From Negativicoccus succinicivorans (GTDB lineage Bacteria > Bacillota > Negativicutes > Veillonellales > Negativicoccaceae), in contig NZ_JAHAJN010000014.1 of NCBI RefSeq assembly GCF_018372215.1, positions 1 through 21,138 on the forward strand: a stretch of 21,138 bases of DNA, written 5' to 3'. How positions within the stretch are numbered: the first letter of the stretch is position 1; every line of letters starts with the position of its first letter. The notes beneath the pieces were generated by a model. The model was not told the DNA's origin, searched no databases, and worked only from the letters and a program-made list of their open reading frames with translations. A program made the position numbers and the translations under genes. Below are positions 15,328 to 21,138 of this stretch, in pieces.

Positions 15328-15784
15328 ACAATCAAATCGCGGTTATTTGCTCTGGGAAATGCTGGTGGCGATCGCTTTAGTGGGGACCTTTACCGCCTGG
15401 TCCGCCGTAGAGTATGCGGCGTTTCAGGATCGGCAGGCTTTATTGCGAGCGACCTCGGCGCTTTGCGCCGCTATCCATCAGACGCAAGCGCTCGCGCAAC
15501 AAAACCGCGGCGCGCAAAGCAATATGCCGACCCTGCATCTCAATGTCGATCATCGCCCGGCGATGTACTACGTAACGGCGCAAAATAAGCGTATCGGTCA
15601 ACGCGCCGTCTTGCCGGAGGGGATTTCATTCAGCGCGGGGCAATCCAAGCTGGTCCAGTTTCAAAGCAACGGCCGACCGATGCAAAGTTACCGCGGAAAC
15701 TACCAAATCGTTTTGGAAAATCGTCATCATGAACGTAAAAAAATTATCATCAGCGCACAGACAGGGCGGGTACGCGTGCAATGA
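15320..15784 (+). CDS. Minor pseudopilin, GspH/ComGD-like
   Basis: This 154-residue prepilin has the leader MDKQSNRG, cleavage before Y9 and Glu at +5 (YLLWE), then a hydrophobic helix LVAIALVG. The globular part is basic with beta-rich segments (RYQIV-like NYQIVLENRHHERKKIIIS). Position and size as the first minor pilin after the major one suggest the GspH/FimT or ComGD slot. AGGAAG at 15303-15308 lies upstream; the start overlaps the peptidase gene by 8 bases. The H-type label is by position, not by clear homology. Confidence 0.8.
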   Translation: MDKQSNRGYLLWEMLVAIALVGTFTAWSAVEYAAFQDRQALLRATSALCAAIHQTQALAQQNRGAQSNMPTLHLNVDHRPAMYYVTAQNKRIGQRAVLPEGISFSAGQSKLVQFQSNGRPMQSYRGNYQIVLENRHHERKKIIISAQTGRVRVQ

Positions 15785-16152
15785 AAACAAAATCGCGAGG
15801 CTTTATTTTTCCGGAAGTTCTTTTCTTAATTCTGATTATGACGGTGGTCGGCGGAACGCTCGCCGCCACCGTTTTGGGCGCGGTGCATAACGCGGCCGAC
15901 GGTCGGGAGCAAACGGAGCGGGCGGCGCTGTTGCAGGAGGCGGCGGAAAAATTGAAATACGCCTACCTGGTCGACGGCGCGCCCGCCGGTTACAGCGTTA
16001 CCGAAGAATACAATGCGCATCCCTTTACGATCGATGTCGTCGGTACAGAGGCGGCGGAGTCGGGCGTTTACGGTTATGAAATCACGGTCAGCGGTTCACG
16101 AGGCGCGGATGCGGTGACGCTTTGGCTGCCGCGAGGAAACACACATGCGTAA
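15781..16152 (+). CDS. Minor pseudopilin, GspI-like
   Basis: This 123-residue prepilin has the leader MKTKSRG, cleavage before F8 and Glu at +5 (FIFPE), followed by the helix VLFLILIMTVVGGTLAATVL. The Pro just before Glu5 is shared with GspI/PilV types. The rest is a small globular domain (ADGREQTERAALLQEAAEKL helix, then beta strands). Its ATG overlaps the previous stop as ATGA. Assignment to the I slot rests on size and order. Confidence 0.78.
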   Translation: MKTKSRGFIFPEVLFLILIMTVVGGTLAATVLGAVHNAADGREQTERAALLQEAAEKLKYAYLVDGAPAGYSVTEEYNAHPFTIDVVGTEAAESGVYGYEITVSGSRGADAVTLWLPRGNTHA

Positions 16153-16666
16153 ACACGCTGGCTATATTCTTTGGGAGCTTTTGCTGGCCCTGTTGCTCTG
16201 CGGACTGTTGAGCGCGGCATTGGCGCCGCGGGTGCGCGGCGTGTTGCAAACCTTTCAGCGACTTGGGACGGAACTTAAAATCAGCGAGGACAGCCGGTTC
16301 ATTTTAGGAACGCTGGACAGCTATTTGTGGTCCGGCACGTCGCAAACAAGACCGGGACGAAAGAATCAATACGTTTTTGTGACGCCGAATCATTTGCGAC
16401 ACGCTTTTTACGCGAGCGGCGCGCTTTATCTGGAATTGAAAAACGGGCAGCGCCAGCCGATGACGGAAGCGGGCGACGGCACGGCCAACCGGCCGCGATT
16501 TCTTCCGGGAAAAGAAGACGGTGACAAAATGTTTGCGGTGGACGATCAAGGCCTTGTGACGGCGCAATTTACCTGGGTATACGGCGCGCGTCAACAGACG
16601 TACCGCACGGCGGTTTTGCCGTACGCGCAGTGGTACCGCGTGGGAGAGACCTATGTCGTGCGCTGA
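16145..16666 (+). CDS. Minor pseudopilin, GspJ-like
   Basis: This 173-residue prepilin has a very short leader MRKHAG, cleavage before Y7 and Glu at +5 (YILWE), with the helix LLLALLLCGLLSAALAP. The globular domain contains SRFILGTLDSYLW and repeated beta segments, resembling the larger GspJ/PilW/ComGF class. GAGGA at 16133-16137 is seven bases upstream. It overlaps the previous gene by 8 bases. The exact class is inferred from length and order. Confidence 0.78.
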   Translation: MRKHAGYILWELLLALLLCGLLSAALAPRVRGVLQTFQRLGTELKISEDSRFILGTLDSYLWSGTSQTRPGRKNQYVFVTPNHLRHAFYASGALYLELKNGQRQPMTEAGDGTANRPRFLPGKEDGDKMFAVDDQGLVTAQFTWVYGARQQTYRTAVLPYAQWYRVGETYVVR

Positions 16667-17060
16667 ATCGCACCGCGGCAGCGTGCTCCTTTGGTGGTGC
16701 GTCGCGCTATGCGGACTGCTGACGCTTGCCGGGCTTGTGTTGCAGCAGGCATCTGCGGTGCGTACGGCGAGCGCGTATACCGTGACGGGCCTGCAAACTC
16801 GCTACGTCGCGGAAAGCGGGCTGAACTGGGCACTCGGACGTTGCGCCGCTCAAGGACTGCCTGACAATGTGGTGACGAAAGAGCTGGCGGTTCGCGACGG
16901 CTATCAAAATCGCGTGACGGTGGATCCGCAGGGCACGCGGGCGACGATTACCAGCGTCGCCGTGCACGATGCGGAACGAATCACGCTTGTCATTAAAATT
17001 AACTGCGTACCGAAAGGAGAAGGCAAATGGGAAATTGGCGTCAGCGAATGCAGAAGCTGA
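16653..17060 (+). CDS. Minor pseudopilin, GspK/PilX-like, lacking Glu5
   Basis: This 135-residue protein has the leader MSCAESHRG, cleavage before S10 and SVLLW, so position +5 is Trp rather than Glu. It continues with the helix CVALCGLLTLAGLVLQQ. YVAESGLNWALGR matches the PilX/GspK N-terminal pattern. GspK, the tip pseudopilin, characteristically lacks Glu5. It is far shorter than GspK (about 300), closer to PilX or ComGG. GGGAGA at 16642-16647 is the likely ribosome binding site; it overlaps the previous gene by 14 bases. Confidence 0.72.
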   Translation: MSCAESHRGSVLLWWCVALCGLLTLAGLVLQQASAVRTASAYTVTGLQTRYVAESGLNWALGRCAAQGLPDNVVTKELAVRDGYQNRVTVDPQGTRATITSVAVHDAERITLVIKINCVPKGEGKWEIGVSECRS

Positions 17061-18349
17061 CCGGCGCGGGTAAACGAATATTTGCCTCCTCGCCGTTGCC
17101 ATTTTTGGCATGGGAAGGTGACGGTTTATTGTGCGTGCGGGAAAAAGCCAGCGGACCGGCGCAGTGGATTTGGTTGCCGCATGCCGCCGATGACTTGGAG
17201 GAAACGCGGCGAGCGCTGACGGAAACATGGCATGTGCCGCTGCATACGGTGGTGATGACGGCATCTCCCGCGGCGGTGCGGTATAAAACGGTGGCAATGG
17301 GAGCGCTCAATGAACGTGAGTTGCGAGAAATGCTGCGCTGGGAAGGCGAACGTTTCTTTCCGGATGTAGCGGTTCCATGGATCGGCACGCGTTCGGTTCC
17401 GTTGACGGAGGAGCGCGTTCGTGTCCTGATGGCGGCGATGACGTCTGACGCGGCGCCCGACGAGCGCTTGGCGGCATTGGGCGTGGAACACGTGATCGTA
17501 GTTCCGGAAATCGTCGCGCTGGGGGAAGCGCTGGCGGACTCCGCGGGAACGGTTTACTGCGCCGCTTCCCAAATGGTGGCGGAGTATCACGAGCGCGTGT
17601 GGACGGATTGGCGTCCGAATACGATCGCCGCAACGCATTCCGACGCGTCCGCGCCTGAAGATGAAGCCATCTACGTGCATGGCGCGGGCGCGGCGAGTGA
17701 TGTCGGCGCGACTCGACCTTGGCCCGCGACCATTCCCGCGGAACTGCTCGGGGATACGCCTTCGCCATGGCGTGATGTCGCGTACCTGCCGGCAGCCGCC
17801 GCGCGAGCGGCGCAACGGCCGGAGAATGCCGCGCTTTGCCAAACGATTCGTTTAGAAAATCCCGCGCCGCACCTCGCGCCGTCTTGGTTTCGACTCGCGT
17901 TGGCGGGAAGCCTCTGTATTCTGGCGCTCGCGTTCGGGTATGCGGTATTTCATTACACCATGTATCAAAAAGAAATGAGCGCGTTACAAAACGAAACGAC
18001 GGTCGCTCAACTGTCGGCACTGCGCACGCAGGCAGCCGCGTATCAGACGGCGGTACACGATCGGCAAGAACATGAGCGAACGCGCTTAACGGCAAGCAAA
18101 CTGCTGCTCGTGATTTGCGACTCCTGTCCCGCCGATGTGACGCTGACGGAAATTCGCACAGAAAATGAGGACATTATTGTCACCGGAAATTTTCAGTCGG
18201 GCGCGCCCTTACATGATTGGAGTGAATATTTAAGCGCTCGTCTGGAACGACCGGTACGAAGTAAAATCGATCGTCATGTAGCGGCGGCGCATACTTTTAC
18301 GCTGTGGCTGGGTCATGCGGAGGAGGAAGCTAATGCCATCCGTCACTAA
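17027..18349 (+). CDS. PilM-PilN fusion protein (GspL-like architecture)
   Basis: This 440-residue alignment-complex protein combines functions usually split in type IV pili. Residues 1-285 form a cytoplasmic actin-like PilM region, with ERELREMLRWEGERFFP (97-112) matching the PilM pattern. A transmembrane helix is at about 287-308, then a coiled coil (about 312-360) and a periplasmic ferredoxin-like PilN domain (CPADVTLTEIRTENEDIIVTG, 367-387). GspL of type II secretion has the same layout. The region around 195-260 is Ala/Asp-rich and low in conservation. AAAGGAGA at 17013-17020 sets the start; it overlaps the previous gene by 34 bases. Confidence 0.8.
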   Translation: MGNWRQRMQKLTGAGKRIFASSPLPFLAWEGDGLLCVREKASGPAQWIWLPHAADDLEETRRALTETWHVPLHTVVMTASPAAVRYKTVAMGALNERELREMLRWEGERFFPDVAVPWIGTRSVPLTEERVRVLMAAMTSDAAPDERLAALGVEHVIVVPEIVALGEALADSAGTVYCAASQMVAEYHERVWTDWRPNTIAATHSDASAPEDEAIYVHGAGAASDVGATRPWPATIPAELLGDTPSPWRDVAYLPAAAARAAQRPENAALCQTIRLENPAPHLAPSWFRLALAGSLCILALAFGYAVFHYTMYQKEMSALQNETTVAQLSALRTQAAAYQTAVHDRQEHERTRLTASKLLLVICDSCPADVTLTEIRTENEDIIVTGNFQSGAPLHDWSEYLSARLERPVRSKIDRHVAAAHTFTLWLGHAEEEANAIRH

Positions 18350-18791
18350 ATATCCTTTGCTGCTGTTGGCGGTACTCTGGCTACTGACTGTCGGCGCGTT
18401 CGGCGGCGGATACCACTGGCAAACGCGGAGCGCGGACGCTATCCGAGCAGAAGCGGCGCAGGCGCATGAAATCGAACGACTGACAGCCCAGCTGGCACAA
18501 CAGGAACGATATCAAAAAGAAGCCGCGCGAATGATCGACTGGGAAGCGGACGCGATCCGGGCGCACGTGCAAATGGAAAGCAGCGAAGAGATTCCTTCTG
18601 CGGACGAGACCAAGCAATGGAAGATGACATTGGTCGGCGATTATTTTAATTTGCTGGAACTATTTGCCGCATGGGAAGGCCACCCGCACGCGACGGAAAT
18701 CACGCTGATGAAAATGGCGCCGCTCAGTCAATCGGTTTGTCGCGCGGAAATTCTCGTTCGTCAAACCGCACCCGTAAAAAACTCACATTGA
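18333..18791 (+). CDS. PilO/GspM-like inner-membrane protein
   Basis: This 152-residue bitopic protein has a membrane helix at about 7-26, then a predicted coiled coil (AIRAEAAQAHEIERLTAQLA region) and a small C-terminal domain containing WKMTLVGDYFNLLELFAAWEG, the PilO-type segment. It would dimerise with the PilN-like half of the upstream protein in the alignment complex. AGGAGG at 18321-18326 is six bases before ATG 18333; ATG 18315 lies upstream of that site. It overlaps the PilM-PilN gene by 17 bases and is the last gene of the operon. Sequence divergence keeps the label tentative. Confidence 0.7.
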   Translation: MPSVTKYPLLLLAVLWLLTVGAFGGGYHWQTRSADAIRAEAAQAHEIERLTAQLAQQERYQKEAARMIDWEADAIRAHVQMESSEEIPSADETKQWKMTLVGDYFNLLELFAAWEGHPHATEITLMKMAPLSQSVCRAEILVRQTAPVKNSH

Positions 18792-18833
18792 ACTCTTTAG
18801 GAAAATTAAACGCAAGAAGTCAAATAGATGTAG

Positions 18834-18839
18834 TATAAT
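18834..18839 (+). promoter_or_regulatory. Possible promoter -10 box for the CDF-ARH pair
   Basis: A perfect TATAAT at 18834-18839 lies in an A/T-rich spacer 80 bases before the CDF gene. No convincing -35 is present. No clear terminator occurs after the pilus operon in 18792-18918, so read-through is possible. Confidence 0.45.
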
Positions 18840-18918
18840 ATAAGGACATGGTGGAAAATACCACTTATTTATATTAAACACTTGTGAACAGATTTTACGG
18901 GAAGGATTTACACTATTT

Positions 18919-19881
18919 ATGGAAACGAGTTTAACGGCGGAACAACGTTACGCGACAGAGCAACGCTTACTTTGGCAGTCGGCGGGTCTGATGGGTCTGA
19001 TTGCCGTCGCGGCGACCTGGTTCGGCCTGCTCACGAACTCGCATGCTATTTTGATTGACGGGATTTTCTCGTTTGTGGCAGTCATTATTAAGATTTTAAT
19101 GATCATGACTTCGCGTCTGACAACGAGGGAATCGAGCAAAAAATTTCAATTCGGATATTGGCAGTTTGAACCGCTCGTGCTCGCGGCAGAAGGCGGCTTC
19201 ACGCTGATCATTGTTGTCTACGCGTTTTTGAACGGCATGATCAGTCTTTTCAGCGGCGGCAATGAGATGAACTTCGGCTTGGCGATTATTTACGCTTTGA
19301 CGTTCACGTTTGCCAACATGGGGTATTATCTCTATGTGCATCGAGTAAATCGGAAACTGAAATCCAGCCTGATTCATTTTGACAATATGAGCTGGCTCGT
19401 CGATGCCTGTTTCGCCGCCAGTTTGTTTATCAGTTTCGGCTTGGCCTACCTGCTTGAACAAACATCGTATGCGCATTACGGGGTATACGTCGACCCGGTG
19501 ATACTAATCATTTTGTCATTGACCATGCTGCCGGTTGCGCTCAATATTCTGGGACCTGCGGTAAGGCAGGTACTCGGCATGGCGCCGGAGGGTTTGCATG
19601 AAAAAGTTCATGAAGTGATGGACGATTTCATGGTCCGCTACCGTTTTAAGGACTACGTGAGTTCCGTGCAAAGGTACGGCAAAATCGTCTTTATTGATAT
19701 CGATATTTTAATTCCGAAAAATTACCCGATCCAGGAGGTGGGAGATCTCGACCGTATTCGTGATGAGATTGATAAGGCCCTGGGCGGTAAATCGGTACGC
19801 AAGTGGCTGACCATTACCTTTACTACCAGCCGTCGTTGGATGGCGCAAGATTATGAGCTGTTGGAGGAGGAAGACGAATGA
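18919..19881 (+). CDS. Cation diffusion facilitator family protein, atypical metal site
   Basis: This 320-residue protein has six predicted membrane helices (about 20-38, 44-64, 88-110, 119-140, 160-178, 193-212) and a C-terminal cytoplasmic domain (about 222-320), the CDF layout for export of Zn, Co, Fe or Mn. ILIDGIFSFVAV (44-55) and SWLVDACF (158-165) align with the two metal-site helices. The canonical second acidic or His positions are replaced: TM2 reads DxxxS (D47, S51) and TM5 reads SxxxD (S158, D162). DPVILIILSL (192-201) is typical TM6. GAAGGA at 18901-18906 is rather far from the start. It overlaps the next gene as ATGA. The metal is unknown. Confidence 0.88.
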   Translation: METSLTAEQRYATEQRLLWQSAGLMGLIAVAATWFGLLTNSHAILIDGIFSFVAVIIKILMIMTSRLTTRESSKKFQFGYWQFEPLVLAAEGGFTLIIVVYAFLNGMISLFSGGNEMNFGLAIIYALTFTFANMGYYLYVHRVNRKLKSSLIHFDNMSWLVDACFAASLFISFGLAYLLEQTSYAHYGVYVDPVILIILSLTMLPVALNILGPAVRQVLGMAPEGLHEKVHEVMDDFMVRYRFKDYVSSVQRYGKIVFIDIDILIPKNYPIQEVGDLDRIRDEIDKALGGKSVRKWLTITFTTSRRWMAQDYELLEEEDE

Positions 19882-20945
19882 GTACTGTACCGTTTCGCGA
19901 TATCCTGCTCGCTGGCGCCGCCGGAGATGCGATTGGCTACGTTGTTGAATTTGACGACGTGGAAACGATCAAAGAAAACTACGGTCCGCACGGTTTGCGC
20001 GGTCCTTTGAGCTTAGACGGCTCGGGTGAATGGTTGATTTCTGACGACACGCAGATGACGCTTTTTACCATTGATGGCATCTTCTGGTCGCGGCAGCGCG
20101 GGGATGCTTTGACGAAAGGTCTCTACCGTTCGTACATGCGCTGGTACTACATGCAAACGGGAGAAGAACCTCGGCGCGGGCAAAAAAGCTGGCTCAAAAA
20201 ACAACCTTACGAAACGACGTATAATTTAGCGAAAGATCATCGTTTGCAAGAGCGGCGTCATCCCGGTATGACCTGCCTTACGGCATTGCGTGATCCGGCG
20301 GACCGCAGCATGACGCAGCCGCTTAACGACAGCAAGGGCTGCGGCGGTATCATGCGTGTGGCGCCGATCGGTTTATATTTTCACGGCGATCCGGAAGCCG
20401 CTTATGAGAACGGCTGCGCTTGCGCCGCGATTACCCACTCGCATCCGTCGGGATATATCGCCGCCGGCGCGATGGCGTCGTATCTGGCCTTGCTTTGCGA
20501 CGGACACACATTGCGGCAGGCGGGAAAAGTCGTCAAGGAAATATTGCGCGTAAAAGAAAACGCAGATGAAGTATATGACGCTATCGTGGCCGCAGAAAAA
20601 GCAGCGGCTAACGTACCTGCATTGCGTAAAAAAGCCGGAGCCGATGATTGGTGGTACTATTTGCCGGGGCTGGAAGCACTCGGCGAAGGTTTCGTGGCCG
20701 AAGAAACCTTGGCGATTGCATTGTATTGCGCGTTGGCCTATTCCGGTTCGCGATACGCCGTGTTGGCGGCGCTGAATCACGGCGGTGATTCGGATTCAAC
20801 GGCCGGCATTTGCGCGCAATTGGTTACAGCGGAAGCTCGGCGTAATCGGATTCCGGAAGAATGGTTGGAGCATTTGGAATGTCGTGATATTATCATCGAC
20901 ATGGCCGATCGACTGGAAAAAATAAGTTTTGAAGAAAAGGCTTGA
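19878..20945 (+). CDS. ADP-ribosylglycohydrolase-family protein
   Basis: Members of this family (DraG/ARH) remove ADP-ribose from proteins or nucleic acids using a binuclear metal site. The 355-residue protein carries the expected motifs: AGDAIG (15-20), SDDTQM (55-60), GCGGIMRVAPIGL (154-166), THSHPSGYIAAGAMA (186-200) and HGGDSDSTAG (301-310), whose Asp residues bind metal. GGAGGAGG at 19863-19870 is seven bases before the ATG, which overlaps the CDF stop. The substrate is not known; no ADP-ribosyltransferase (DraT-type) is nearby. The stop TGA lies inside the -35 box of the rRNA promoter. Confidence 0.93.
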   Translation: MSTVPFRDILLAGAAGDAIGYVVEFDDVETIKENYGPHGLRGPLSLDGSGEWLISDDTQMTLFTIDGIFWSRQRGDALTKGLYRSYMRWYYMQTGEEPRRGQKSWLKKQPYETTYNLAKDHRLQERRHPGMTCLTALRDPADRSMTQPLNDSKGCGGIMRVAPIGLYFHGDPEAAYENGCACAAITHSHPSGYIAAGAMASYLALLCDGHTLRQAGKVVKEILRVKENADEVYDAIVAAEKAAANVPALRKKAGADDWWYYLPGLEALGEGFVAEETLAIALYCALAYSGSRYAVLAALNHGGDSDSTAGICAQLVTAEARRNRIPEEWLEHLECRDIIIDMADRLEKISFEEKA

Positions 20946-20970
20946 CACCGGAAAAAAGAGATGCTATTAT
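20915..20970 (+). promoter_or_regulatory. rRNA operon promoter with A/T-rich upstream element
   Basis: A consensus -35 TTGACA (20942-20947), 17-bp spacer and -10 TATTAT (20965-20970; the overlapping TATAAT at 20968-20973 would give 20 bp) precede the leader. The stretch 20915-20940 is A/T-rich and purine-tract-like, as expected of an UP element, yet encodes the last codons of the ADP-ribosylglycohydrolase. The -35 box contains that gene's TGA stop. Confidence 0.85.
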
Positions 20971-20976
20971 AATCAA

Positions 20977-20991
20977 GTCGCATGAAGCGAC
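20977..20991 (+). other. Leader hairpin just downstream of the rRNA promoter
   Basis: GTCGC (20977-20981) pairs with GCGAC (20987-20991) around an ATGAA loop. It would form at the 5' end of the rRNA transcript. Confidence 0.55.
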
Positions 20992-20994
20992 GCG

Positions 20995-21013
20995 GTTCTT
21001 TGAAAACTGAACA
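20995..21013 (+). promoter_or_regulatory. boxA-like motif of the rRNA leader
   Basis: GTTCTTTGAAAACTGAACA matches the conserved Firmicutes rRNA-leader element resembling boxA, which binds Nus antitermination factors. It lies about 100 bases before 16S rRNA. Confidence 0.72.
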
Positions 21014-21039
21014 ATGCAAAGAATTAACGCCAATGTGCT

Positions 21040-21089
21040 GGTCTGATATACAGACCCGAGTCAATTACAAAAAGTCCTTGGCAACAAGG
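21040..21089 (+). other. rRNA leader hairpins upstream of 16S
   Basis: Two perfect hairpins are present. GGTCTG (21040-21045) pairs with CAGACC (21051-21056) around ATATA. CCTTG (21076-21080) pairs with CAAGG (21085-21089) closed by a GCAA (GNRA) tetraloop. They probably belong to the structured leader or the RNase III processing stalk of pre-16S rRNA. Confidence 0.55.
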
Positions 21090-21110
21090 CAACAAATGAG
21101 CAATCAAACT

Positions 21111-21138
21111 ATCATGGAGAGTTTGATCCTGGCTCAGG
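21111..21138 (+). rRNA. rrs: 16S ribosomal RNA, 5' end (partial)
   Basis: AGAGTTTGATCCTGGCTCAG (21118 onward) is the universal 5' sequence of bacterial 16S rRNA, corresponding to E. coli position 8, so the mature 5' end is near 21111. The gene continues past the window. Confidence 0.97.

Noticed and set aside
17126..18095. Two long antisense ORFs (238 and 262 codons) opposite the PilM-PilN gene
   Set aside because: Both are Arg/Pro-rich shadows in different frames with no motifs. The sense frame has a ribosome binding site, a membrane helix and domain matches.
18850..18865. GTGG-N6-CCAC hairpin before the CDF gene as a terminator or riboswitch
   Set aside because: The stem is only 4-5 bp, has no T-run, and no conserved riboswitch core is visible.
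1..21138. CRISPR arrays, insertion sequences, tRNA genes or prophage genes
   Set aside because: I saw no regularly spaced repeats, transposase motifs, cloverleaf-like sequences or phage proteins. The window reads as core chromosome plus a pilus operon.

Overview
The window is about 21.1 kb of a GC-moderate chromosome dense in GCG, GGC and CGC codons. It looks like a Firmicutes genome of the diderm type (class Negativicutes). Three things support this. The gene order ruvC-ruvA-ruvB-DUF2905-spoIID-like-queA-tgt-yajC-fthC-secD-secF is a Firmicutes-style housekeeping run. The rRNA leader carries the Firmicutes-like TTCTTTGAAAAC motif. Yet the window opens with the last strand of what looks like an outer-membrane beta-barrel protein ending in an aromatic Phe. 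The genus is not decidable from the sequence alone. All recognised genes lie on the + strand; the large antisense ORFs are compositional shadows.

Layout. 2-106: end of a probable porin, closed by a strong hairpin terminator. 107-375: spacer with palindromes and a TTGACA promoter. 376-1509: secreted peptidoglycan-binding/3D-domain wall protein with its own terminator. 1658-7506: a tightly packed operon with Holliday-junction processing genes (ruvC, ruvA, ruvB), a small DUF2905 membrane protein, a SpoIID/LytB-type wall protein and two queuosine genes (queA, tgt). 7589-10647: yajC, 5-formyl-THF cyclo-ligase, secD and secF, ended by a 12-bp-stem terminator. 10648-10967: a gene-poor spacer with a second hairpin/T-tract and the promoter of the next operon.

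10968-18791: an 11-gene type IV pilus/type II secretion-like operon with almost every gene overlapping the next. In order it encodes a PilB/GspE-like ATPase lacking the usual N-terminal domain, a PilT-like ATPase, a PilC/GspF platform protein, a GspG/PilE-like major pilin, a short prepilin peptidase, four minor pseudopilins (H-, I-, J- and K-like), a PilM-PilN fusion with GspL-like layout, and a PilO/GspM-like protein. No secretin is in the window. The core order (ATPase, platform, major pilin, minor pilins) recalls comG operons, but the cluster also has a retraction-type ATPase, a peptidase and an alignment subcomplex. A DNA-uptake or adhesion pilus and a secretion pseudopilus are all possible.

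18919-20945: an atypical cation diffusion facilitator and an ADP-ribosylglycohydrolase-family protein, translationally coupled. The window ends with an rRNA promoter whose -35 box overlaps the stop codon of the hydrolase gene, a structured leader, and the first ~28 bases of 16S rRNA.
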